A DNA stretch of 64,000 nt, taken from NCBI RefSeq assembly GCF_036785885.1, contig NC_092329.1, positions 5,456,001 through 5,520,000 on the forward strand, given 5' to 3'. Below, piece after piece: positions 21,742 to 31,137 of this stretch. The notes beneath the pieces were generated by a model that saw nothing but the letters and a program-made list of their open reading frames with translations, ran no database searches and was not told where the DNA came from. How positions within the stretch are numbered: position 1 is the first letter of the stretch; every line of letters begins with the position of its first letter. A program made the translations under genes and the position numbers. The DNA is from Coffea arabica (Eukaryota; Streptophyta; Magnoliopsida; Gentianales; Rubiaceae).

Positions 21742-22031
21742 CTTCTTCTCTTTTTTTTTTTCGTTTTTGCCTTTTTGGGGTTCTGCTCTCTTTCTATTCT
21801 TAATAGAAACTTGAAGGGATTAATGTCGAAAGGGTGTCAAAGGATGAAAGCCAATAGGGTACAACCGGAGAAAGAAAGGTGGAGTCTGAAGCAATAAAGA
21901 GATGGGAAGAAGAAGGAGCAGCAGCAGAAGTTTCCGGGTTTCGGGTTTCCAAATTGGTTTGGAATCGAATCGCTGGAAGTTTCCAAGGTTCTGTTTATTG
22001 AATTAGGGGAGCAAAGGTTAAAACTTAAAAA

Positions 22032-22103
22032 GGGGCACTCCGAGAATCGAACTCGGGACCTCTCGCACCCAAAGCGAGAATCATACCACTAGACCAAGTG
22101 CCC
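22032..22103 (-). tRNA. tRNA-Pro (anticodon UGG)
   Basis: 72 nt, no intron. Acceptor GGGCACT pairs with AGTGCCC. The D arm holds GGTCTAGTGGTATGATTC; the anticodon stem CTCGC/GCGAG encloses TTTGGGT (anticodon TGG); the T arm contains GTTCGAAC. A T run on the minus strand right after the gene (22031-22027) is the Pol III terminator. Intact cloverleaf, so probably functional. Confidence 0.95.
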
Positions 22104-22217
22104 ACCTTTTCCTAGAATCATACCATTAGATAAGTCGAGCCGACGAAAATAATTTTGGCTAATCCATTTGGCGGTGACGCCATTTCTTTTTTTTTTTTTT
22201 TTTAAGATGGTTACGTC

Positions 22218-22616
22218 TAAGGCTGCAAACGAGTCGAGCCAAATCGAGTTTTGACTTAATCGAGCCAATTCTTAACTTAATTTTAGTGAATTCGATCTCG
22301 ACGAGCCAACAATTTAAAGCTCGAGTTTGAGCTCGAAAAAAATAAAAAATAATTATTTTATTTTTAAAAAAATAAATAAAATAATATTTTTTCTTGTAAT
22401 TTTACTATTAAAATAAAAAAATAAAAAATATACATACTTAAAATAAAAATAATATATATATATATATACTCGAACTCGCGAGCTAACGAGCTTAATATCT
22501 TGAACTCGAGTTCGAGCTTGATTTTGACTCGAGTCAACTCGAGTTCGATATTGATCGAGTTCGAGTCGAGCTTGACTCAAGTCGCTCACGAGCGGATCGG
22601 TTCGTTTGCAGCACTA
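22218..22616. mobile_element. hAT-like MITE, family D copy 1
   Basis: About 399 bp. Left end TAAGGCTGCAAACGAGTCG, right end reversed TAGTGCTGCAAACGAACCG. Flanks GTTACGTC (22210-22217) and GTTACGCC (22617-22624) are a near-perfect 8-bp target duplication as made by hAT transposases. Subterminal parts are full of CTCGAGTTCGAGC-like repeats; the middle is a pure AT stretch with a (TA)n run. Non-coding. Related copies at 23580-24020 and 33754-34266. Confidence 0.8.
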
Positions 22617-22693
22617 GTTACGCCAAATTCATTTCAAGCTATCCAAGCAGCATTTTCATGGACACTTGGCTTTGGCCAAATTCGGATCATGCT

Positions 22694-22855
22694 TTTCTTT
22701 TTTCTTTTTTTTTTTCACCTAGGGGTGTCTAGGCCGTAAGGGCCCGGGGGAAGGTGCCCAACCTAAACTCCGAACGAGATACACCTGGGACTCGAACCGT
22801 AGTCGACATACCCTAAAAAGGGGGACCGAAACCACACGAGCTACCCCAGGAGGGG
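22694..22855 (-). mobile_element. tRNA-derived SINE with 11-bp target duplication
   Basis: Minus-strand element beginning CCCCTCCTGGGGTAGC, with an A box (GGTAGCTCGTGTGG) and a B box (GGTTCGAGTCCC) spaced as in a tRNA, ending in an A-rich tail (plus-strand T run 22694-22715). CGGATCATGCT flanks it at 22683-22693 and 22856-22866, an exact duplication. The body differs from the SINE at 15308-15536, so it is another family. Confidence 0.88.
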
Positions 22856-22866
22856 CGGATCATGCT

Positions 22867-23475
22867 ATTCGAGTAGTGCTTTAGTATTTGAATATTCTAG
22901 CATGTATCCTCCTTGATCTTAATTGAGTTTCCCCTCTGGGAATAATCGCCTAGTCGATAAAGAAACGGGAGCATATTTACTAGTATTTTATTTTAAAAAA
23001 CTCTGAGCTAAAATTCAAGGTCAAGTATTAATTGAATTTATTCAGATTGATTTCAAGTTCAATCATAACTAGTCACGTTTGACTTTAATTTCAAACCAAG
23101 TTTAGCTATTTATAATCAACTTGATTGGACAAATTTAACTCAAAATTGTGAGAATCAATTTCTCTGTTTTTTAAAAGAAGAAATTCTGCAGTTGGTCACG
23201 AATATTTCAATCCATTAACTCTACTCATCAAGGTGAGCTCTAAGTTGCCTCACATTCTCCACCATGAAATGCATTAAAGTTAGCAGGTATATGGTTATTT
23301 TCACTCTGTTTTTGCTTGACTTAAATGTCGCACTTAAAATATATGGGGCTAATGAAACTTTAACAATTGATAACATGGAAACCTATCATAGCATACAACT
23401 TGAAAAGAATCATTAGTTTTGATCCTATGTGCAAGAAGAGACCTTTTAAAACTCTCTTATGCACTAAGTTAAGGG
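22867..23475. other. intergenic, no gene seen
   Basis: AT-rich spacer between the SINE and the tandem array. No gene, RNA or clear repeat end recognised. Confidence 0.45.
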
Positions 23476-24211
23476 TTCAAACTCGTCTAGTATATCACAC
23501 AAGAAGTATAATGCTTATTATTCTTAAAAAAATAGAAAGTGCATGGGTTCAAACCCCCGCATAATGCATCACATAAGAATAGAATTGCAAACGAATCTAA
23601 CTGCTCGCGAATCGATCGCGAGCGGCTTGAGTCCGAGTTCAACTCAAGATCGGTCAACATCGAGGTCGAGCTGATCAAGTTAAACTCGAATTCGAATCCA
23701 AATTCAAAAATACTAAGCTCGTTAGCTCGCGATTTGACTCGAACTCGATTATATATATTATTTTTTATTTTAATTGTAAAATTACATATATATTTCTAAT
23801 ATTTTATTATTTGTTAAGAAAAATTATTATTTTATTTTTTAAGAAAATAAAATTATTATTTTATTTATTTTTTAAAAATAAAATAATTATTTTTAATTTT
23901 TTTAAACTCGAGTTCAAACTTTGCATTTTGAACTCGTTGAGCTCGAATTTCATAAACTCAGGTTGAGACTCGACTCGATTAGGTTGAAACTTGATTTGAT
24001 TCGACTCGTTTGCACCCCTACACAATAAGTATAGTGCTTATGATCAAACTCTGCCAAGTGCATCACACAAATAATATAATGCTTCTTGTTCTTAAAAAAT
24101 TCAGAGAATGCCCCTACACAAAAAATATAGTGCTTATGATCAAACTCTGCGAAGTGCATCACACAAAAAAATAATGCTTGTTGTTATTAAAAATTCAGAG
24201 AATGCAATAGT
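23476..24211. repeat. irregular tandem array interrupted by a MITE
   Basis: Units of roughly 75-100 bp carry a (GG/GA)(T/G)TCAAAC core, then TGCATCACAC, then ATAATGCTT(A/C/G)TT, then TTAAAAA and AGAATGC. Units are visible around 23476, 23547, 24044 and 24136. The hAT-like MITE at 23580-24020 sits inside one of them. The unit core GGGTTCAAACCCCC resembles a tRNA T-loop/B box, so the array may derive from a SINE. Confidence 0.6.
23580..24020. mobile_element. hAT-like MITE, family D copy 2
   Basis: Left end TAGAATTGCAAACGA; right end reversed TAGGGGTGCAAACGAGTCG. CTCGAACTCG-type subterminal repeats surround an AT-rich middle, as in copy 1. Flanks CACATAAG and CACAATAAG look like a target duplication that has since changed by an indel. 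It has interrupted the tandem array. Confidence 0.75.
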
Positions 24212-24331
24212 ATACGCACTTGTTTGATCTGATGATTTAGCTCTCGGCCCCGAAAAAGTATGCTTGGAAAGTTCTCTCTTACACATGTGCTAGGCCATAT
24301 TGTATCCTTTTGCTGCTTTTATTCGAGTAAA

Positions 24332-24522
24332 AAACAAAGATGACCCGAGAGAGAGAGAGGGACCAAATTTTTGGAAATTCAATCCGGCTAACTTCTTGAC
24401 GGCAAAAGGATGTCCTTTTTATAAATAAACAAAGATGACACGAGAGAGAGAGAGAGCGCGCAAATTTTTGGAAATTTAATGACATCCATCTAACTTCTTG
24501 ACGGCAAAATGACGTCCTTTTA
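24332..24522. repeat. 95-bp tandem duplication
   Basis: Two adjacent copies (24332-24426, 24427-24522), each running from AAACAAAGATGAC through a (GA)n tract, CAAATTTTTGGAAATT and CTAACTTCTTGACGGCAAAA to a TCCTTTT end. The second copy's end provided the target site of the element that starts at 24524. Confidence 0.85.
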
Positions 24523-24715
24523 CCAATGTTTTCAGAACCGGACCGGACCGGCCGGTTCGACCGGTTGGACCGCGAACCGGCCATGTCACCGGTCCGGTCT
24601 AATGTTAAAGCCGGAAGTTCATGGAGAACCGTTGAAACCCGGACGAACCGTGCGAACCGTTAAGAACCGTGAACCGGCGGTTTTTTAAATCCTTCAACAA
24701 AATATCAAGAATGGT

Positions 24716-24784
24716 GTAGCTAAGATTCGAACCTGGGTCTCCAAGTTTAAATATGACAATCTTACCGCTAGACTGTACTTAAGT
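24716..24784 (-). other. tRNA-like / Pol III promoter-like segment inside the hAT-like element
   Basis: Read on the minus strand: an A-box-like CAGTCTAGCGGTAAGA followed by a B box GGTTCGAATCTT at tRNA-like spacing. The flanking arms do not fold into a full acceptor stem that I can see, so it is a tRNA relic rather than a working tRNA gene. Confidence 0.5.
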
Positions 24785-25795
24785 TTGTTGAGAATTCTAC
24801 TTGACTAAAAAATATATTAAAACATCAAGTTCTTCTCTTATTTTTTTTTTTCAATTTTTTCTTCTTAACCATTTTTAACCCAAATATCCACAACAAGATT
24901 TTCTCAAGTCTTCACCATTATTATCAGGATATTATCTTTAGCAGATTGTAAACAAGTTGAAAATTTCAACTTTTCTTGTTTTCCAACATTTTAGTAAGTT
25001 TAATTTTTTTCTTTTCAAGGTTTTTTTCTATATTATTATCTTTAGTTGATTTTTTGCATTTTCTTCTTTTTCCCCTCAATTTTCATATGTTTCCCTCATT
25101 TTTGTTTTATTTTTATTCGATTAATTAAGGATGAAATTTTTGCAAAAGTAGTGCACATCCGTGTAGGAATTGGGTAGGAATTACAAATAATAACATTGGG
25201 TTGGTCAAAAATATGGTAGTTGGCACATAATCGAAGCTATTGATAATTGAATTTAAAATAATTAATGGTACAGGATCATTGAATTTAATATAACATGTTA
25301 ATTAGTAATGTTTAGTAGCAATTAATTTTTTATGAGTTTAACTGTATATTTGTTTTTAAAAAAATTTTAATTTTTTTTAGTTTGAGCAATTAGATTTATA
25401 TTTTTATAATAAAATTTTAACTTTTTCAGCTTAAGTTGATGAAATTGTGAAGGTGGTGTGGTTGCTTATCATGCCACTGATAAAAGTTTGCTATTCAAAT
25501 AGTTTGTTTTAACTTGAACTCTTTTATAGATTTTTTTAAGGGTTGTAAAAGAATTTCAATATTTAATTTATTTATTTTTTGTGTTTTTATTTGTGATAAT
25601 TGGTGCACATTTGGATTGTATCTATTTATGTTTATAATGAATTTATGAAAACTTGTGGTGAATTATGATATTTTAATTATATTTATCATTCCATGTTTTG
25701 TGTATAACTTTTAGAAAATTTATTATTATCATAACTTAAATTAAGTTATGTTGGTAAAGTTCAAGTGTAAAATGAAACCTGCTTAGTACTTAACA

Positions 25796-25797
<2 letters not shown>

Positions 25798-25845
<48 letters not shown>
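25798..25845. repeat. 48-base A homopolymer
   Basis: An unbroken run of A just inside the right GC-rich end of the hAT-like element. It could be the tail of a retroposed insertion, slippage growth, or be mis-sized by sequencing. Confidence 0.9.
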
Positions 25846-25846
<1 letters not shown>

Positions 25847-25953
25847 AGTGAACCTTTGAACCGGCCGGTTGGACCGGTCGGACCGGTCGAACCGCGAACC
25901 GGCCACCTCTCCGGTTCACTGACCGGTCCGAGTTTAAAAACATTGCCTTTTAC

Positions 25954-26532
25954 ATTGCAATTCTTGAAGTACTGCATAGTACATACTTCACTCGGTTGGG
26001 GAAGCCAGGATCCAAATATTAACTAGATTTTGATATATTCACAGGGCAACAAAATTTAATGGATAAGCATGAAATTGTTTTAGTTGCATCTAGGATGTCC
26101 ATGAATTTTTTTAAAAAATTATTTAATTTTAAATAATAACCATGTCGGGTTTTAATAATTTTAATCTATTGAAGAAATTTTGTCACAAAATTAGCTAAAC
26201 GTACAAGTTTAGTGAATATCAATTATTTATCATTGTGTAAATGTATCATAAACATCAACATTCAATTATTCAATACAAATCTACCAAATTAAGTGCCTTT
26301 ATACCGTTAGAATGAAAAAAAAAATTAAATGAAGGGGTAAAAATTTTTAGAAGAGAGAGATTGATTTTGAATGGTTTGTTAGAAGAAAACTTTTGAATGC
26401 TAAATGGGTAGATCCAATTAATCAATTGCCTATGAATTCTCTTCCGTACAGGAGAGAGAAATGAGTTTATTGATAATATTAATGTAGTATATTAGATTCA
26501 AAAATATTCCATAGAAATATTTGCAAATGTCG
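25954..26532. other. intergenic, no gene seen
   Basis: AT-rich spacer without recognised genes or element ends. Confidence 0.45.
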
Positions 26533-26672
26533 CTGTTTGGATTGCAATTTTTTGAAGTTTTTATAGAAAATGTACTGTAATGATTTGATACATGTGAGGT
26601 AAAAAAATTATTGAAAAATGTATTCACGAAAAACGTAAAAAAAAATTTTGACGGAAAATGGCTTTCCAATTC
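26533..26672. mobile_element. MITE, family B copy 3
   Basis: CTGTTTGGATTGCAATTT at the left and TTTCCAATTC at the right. The interior ATAGAAAATGTACTGTAATGA matches copy 5 (27501-27652) closely, as do GATTTGA(T/C)(A/G)CA(T/C)GTGA and the AAAACGTAAA-like run. Confidence 0.6.
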
Positions 26673-27071
26673 ATATATGTAGTACCATCTACAACCCAAC
26701 GGTGATATCACTTTTTTGCAGATGTTAGGACTTAGGAAACCTTTCCCCTTATCCCCCCCTTTTTTTTTGTATGCAATGCATGAAACATTGCAGGGCAAAC
26801 TAGGGTCGATCTCGATGTAGAGTTGATGGAGAATAAGTTCATTATGTCCAGATTGGTTAGATTAAACCAGTAGACTATCAATAATTGGCAGAATAGTAAT
26901 GCCTAATTCAAAATCTAAAGCTGTGACCTTAGTTTGGGACAGAAAATGAAAGGAAATTCAAGCATGAATGCAGTCCTTTTCATTGAGGGGCTGTAGAAAT
27001 TGTGGTGCATGGCGTACTTGGGAGGAGAACATACATTTATTTCCAATTTGAATTTGAAAATGATTAAAGTT

Positions 27072-27232
27072 TGTTTGGATTGATCATTATTTGCCAAAAT
27101 TTATTTGCTTACATCATCATTACAATTTCCAACACACCTTTTTATCTTTCCAATTACCTTTTTATCTCACATACATCACATCACAAAAAATGCTACAGTA
27201 AAAATATCTCAAATAATTTACAATCCAAACAG
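27072..27232. mobile_element. MITE, family B copy 4
   Basis: TGTTTGGATTGATCATTATTT at the left; the right end reversed is CTGTTTGGATTGTAAATTATTT. The interior has ATGCTACAGTAAAAATA. Clear terminal inverted repeats; non-coding. Confidence 0.65.
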
Positions 27233-27500
27233 ACCTCTCTGGTACTGGCTAAGCATCTTATCATTTGTCACAACTTAGAGAACCCCCAAACCCCACAACT
27301 ACAAGCACACCCCAGAGGAAAAATCTCACTAGAATAGGGACATTTTATGATTGCTCATGTGACTGAACATTATAACAACAACGTCAATTGTCAAACAAAC
27401 TTGGGCTCCAGCAGGCATGTGACCTTGATGGGTTCGTAAGGAACAATTATGAGTTTGGTTCAAAGGCAACTAATTTCCGTGCAACTTTCGCAAAAAAGAG

Positions 27501-27652
27501 TGCGTTTGGATTGTGATTTTCTAGAATTTTTTTTTGTAGAAAAAGTGTACTATAGTGATTTGACGCACGTGAAGTATGAAAATAATTAAAAAATATTATT
27601 CATTAAAAATGTAAATTTTTTTTTTGGAGAAAAATGATAATTCAAACAAGAC
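27501..27652. mobile_element. MITE, family B copy 5
   Basis: TGCGTTTGGATTGTGATTTT at the left, ATAATTCAAACAAGAC at the right. The interior is closely similar to copies 3 and 6, including GTACTATAGTGATTTGACGC. Confidence 0.6.
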
Positions 27653-28511
27653 AGATCCGCAAAACTACCAATCCAAAATTTGGTAGTAAAATTTTACAAG
27701 AATAAAGAAAAAACAATATTCAATCGGGAAATTGAAGTACCTTGGAATTTTTGAATTCATCAATTGGATTAACAACCTTTTAAGAAAAATGTAAGATAAT
27801 TTTTATTTTTAAGTTAATTGTTAAGCATAAGTTTCTAGAAATAGTCCAGAAAGGCAGAAATAAATATTTCTTCTGCCCTGTTAAAAGTATCATACTTCTT
27901 ATTTTAGAATGTTCCAAAATGTTTGTTAATTTATTAAAGTCAAAGTTACTTTTGATCTCTTTTTCCAATATTATCTCCACTTTTATCTATATTTCATATT
28001 AAATTCAAATTTAAAATTTAATTTTTGAGGGTAATTTTGAAAACAAATTCATTAGCATCACCTTCAATTCACTGTTTTTTTAAAATGTTGGAATTCAGAA
28101 ATATGACAAAAACACAGGGAGTACTGTTCTTTTACTACTTTTAGCTTCTTCAATCCAAATGGTAAAGAAATTAATTGAAAACATTAAAAGCATATTGTTC
28201 CCAACGACCCCTATCACCCCTCCCCACCCCACGCAAACAAAAGAAAAAGGGGAAACAAAGTAAGTATCTGGCAAGAGGTAGTTGGATGGTGCATGGTGGA
28301 AATGATTGTCGCCATTCCAACTGTGGTATAATTATTTACATTTTAGCTTTTGGTCACCTCCACATTACTCTATCTACCTCCTCCGTCTCAATCCTTATCT
28401 AACCGCCTTTCCTCTGCTTTAGTGTCCCAGGGAGCTCTTAGCTGTTAAACTGAAAGAAACTTAGCAGAGAGAAGAGGTAGAAACAGAGAAATATCCATAC
28501 CTCCATAGCCA
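27653..28511. other. upstream region of WLIM1
   Basis: No gene. Contains a C-rich stretch (about 28201-28233) and a possible weak TATA (TATAATTA, about 28327-28334), 185 bp before the WLIM1 ATG. A purine-rich leader (AGAGAGAAGAGG, about 28468) precedes the start codon. Confidence 0.4.
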
Positions 28512-29950
28512 ATGGCATTTGCAGGCACAACCCAGAAATGCATGGCTTGCGACAAGACTGTGTATTTGGTGGATAAGTTAACTGCAGACAATCGAATCTA
28601 CCACAAGGCTTGTTTTAGATGCCACCATTGCAAGGGCACCCTTAAGGTTGTTGCTTGAAACACCACTTCTTTCATAGTTTTGTTCTTCGGTTCGCTTTTT
28701 TCTCCTCATGTTCCTAATTCAGTAGGCAGAGAGTTGAAGTTTTCTTGCATTATTTGTTCATTTTCCTTGATCGTGGTTTCCTACACAGATCTTCACTGTC
28801 GGTCAAGATTCTTGTGTTTAGAATAAACTGATAATCAGGCAAATCTGATTTTACAATTCTTTGATTCAGATTCCAACTTTGGTCTCGCCGGTTCTTTAGA
28901 TTGGCTAACAATAATGTGAAATTTTCCTGTTTAGTTTTTGTTTCCGAATCAGTGGCTGATTATGACTTGTAGTTTTCAAACTGCTTTCATTTTGTGTCCA
29001 GAAAGGTTTTCATTTTAGCAAATTCGGATATTCTCTACAATTAGTTTCAATTATTAAATCTATTCTGTTTCATTCAGAAATCTTTTTCCATCAACTATAG
29101 GATAACCTCATATGTAATTGTAGTTTTTCATGGCTCTCTTTTAATCAATGCATCAAAATTCCAGCTTGGCAACTACAATTCCTTCGAGGGAGTTCTGTAT
29201 TGCAGGCCACATTTTGATCAGCTCTTCAAAAGAACTGGCAGCCTGGAGAAAAGCTTTGAAGGTAAACACGAACTAACCAAAGTAAAAACAAGAACGTTTG
29301 GAACGGCCAAAGGAACTAATTTCATTTAACAATTTCTCAGGGACACCAAAAATTGCAAAACCAGAGAAACCTGTTGATTTTGAGGTAAGTCTGGTCCAGG
29401 AATGATCAAAAGACTTGATAGTCTTTTATTCCACCACATGCAATCTTTTTTCCTCCTCTAAACTTATTTGTTGAAACAGAAACCACTGGCGAATAAAGTT
29501 TCAAGCATGTTTGTTGGAACAAGAGATAAATGTGTCGGCTGCAACAAGACTGTCTATCCAACTGAAAAGGTAAAAACTTGGAGTAATTATTTTACTGAAC
29601 TAATTACATATTCATGTAGTATTATACTCTTTTCTATAGTTCTTATTTTCTACCTGTTCCTCTATGCTTAGCTAATAAACCCTCAAATAATATCACATAA
29701 TTTTTTTTTTACTCAACATGAATTTCACTTTAAGGTCTCTGTAAATGGGACTGCATACCACAAGAGCTGCTTCAAATGTACTCATGGAGGATGTGTCATC
29801 AGCCCATCCAACTACATTGCCCACGAAGGGCGCCTATATTGTAAACACCATCACATTCAACTCATCAAGGAGAAAGGCAACCTGAGCCAGCTTGAGGGTG
29901 ACCATGAGAAGAATTCAGCCAGAGGCACAGAAGTAGCTGCAGAATCATAA
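28512..29950 (+). CDS. WLIM1: WLIM1, two-LIM-domain actin-bundling protein
   Basis: Five exons (28512-28646, 29165-29261, 29341-29384, 29480-29569, 29735-29950), all GT-AG, give 193 aa. It starts MAFAGTTQKCMACDKTVYLV. LIM1 zinc ligands are C10, C13, H31, C34, C37, C40, C58 and H61. A linker (about 74-108) leads to LIM2, which opens with C110 and C113 (DKCVGCNKTVYP) and continues CFKCTHGGC and LYCKHHH. The last exon ends in an acidic tail (LEGDHEKN). Near identity with WLIM1 at the N-terminus sets it apart from pollen PLIM proteins. WLIM1 binds and bundles actin filaments in the cytoplasm and shuttles to the nucleus. The start is the first ATG after a CT/AG-rich leader. Domain order, length and intron phase fit a complete functional gene. 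Confidence 0.96.
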
Positions 29951-31137
29951 TTTACCATCTGCAGACTTTGAATTTCAGTGCTTTACCTCTTGGTTTCCTT
30001 CTCTTCAACATCAATTTGGTTCTCTAGAGCCTGCATTTTCATCAAGTTAAGAATATTGATTACAGGCACAAGAAAGTCGGAGTTGTCAATGTCTTTTGTG
30101 GATGTTCGTGGGCCTTTGATGGCTAATCTTGGCTTTGTGTTGTGATCTTGTAAACCGTTGAAAACTGATATCTGAAGGCTTCAAATTTCAGTCCAGAGTG
30201 ATTGCTCATGCATTAATACAGGAAATGATCTTGCAGCTGTCATAATGTGAACATAACCAACCGATACACCCTTCTAAAGCCTGGTTATCTATAACAAAAC
30301 TTAATCAGGGAATTGGTTAGAGAAGGAGCTTCTTGTTCGGAATGATTAACACCAGCTCCAACTTGGAAGACACCACTTCAACAGGGAAAGATTCAAGAGA
30401 AAAATGACAAGCTTAATAATCCCAGTTAAATGACACAAAGAAAAAGAGAAACAGAGCTACAGCTTATATAATAAGCTTTTTTAGCAGCAACTTTACCTTT
30501 GTAGCAAGAGTCTTAACTGATCCAGGAGCAATTAGCTGCTACACATGATTCAAGGTTATTCAACTATTACAGCTTAACTCCTGAAAGCAGCTTCTTGTTT
30601 TACTATTTGGGAACAATACTGAGTACCAAGTTACATGATACTACTGCAGAGAACTGAACGAGACAAGAGTACCAAGTTACATCATACTGATGTAGAGACA
30701 ATGTGAGAAGCATGGTAAATAATTCATGATTCACAGCAATTTAGTAGCACATACTTTGCAACATACATTTGAGGGTGCGCAGTTGAGGACAGATCAACTA
30801 ATACAAAGAGAAGTAGAAGAACATGCTTCAGATTAATGGGTTGTTATTTGAATAAAATGGGAAGAGAAAGGGGTTAGGAGGGAGGGAGGGAAGGGGAAGA
30901 ATCAAATCGATGAATATAAAGAGAAATAAAAGGACATGTTTCAAAATAGTGGGGTGTTATACAGTGCAAAATAGCAAAAACTAGAAAAGTTTCAGAAGAG
31001 AGATTCTTCCAGTAAATAAGTCGTCACAAAGGCCCATTGGGCACCTAATAACAGCAAGAAAAATCTGTACAATGACAATTGAATGAAGCATAACATATCC
31101 CGTTTCATTGTCTGTAGTTGGGGTGATCCATGAAGGA
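29951..31137. other. intergenic between WLIM1 and the convergent F-box gene
   Basis: Convergent 3' ends. Holds a direct repeat of GAGTACCAAGTTACAT (about 30619 and 30667), a diverged ~110-bp-spaced duplication (30797-30860 with 30910-30970) and a G-quadruplex-capable tract at 30870-30896. No gene seen. Confidence 0.5.

Larger units (their letters stand above)
24524..25945. mobile_element. hAT-like non-autonomous element with CCGGTT-rich ends
   Basis: 1,422 bp with terminal inverted repeats CAATGTTTTCAGAACCGG (left) and, reversed, CAATGTTTTTAAACTCGG (right), flanked by a perfect 8-bp duplication CCTTTTAC (24516-24523 and 25946-25953). Dense ACCGG/CCGGTT repeats fill the outer ~140 bp on the left and ~90 bp on the right; the middle is AT-rich. 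No transposase frame, so it would need an enzyme supplied elsewhere. It holds a tRNA-like segment on the minus strand (24716-24784) and a 48-base A run (25798-25845). The superfamily is inferred from the 8-bp duplication. Confidence 0.82.
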
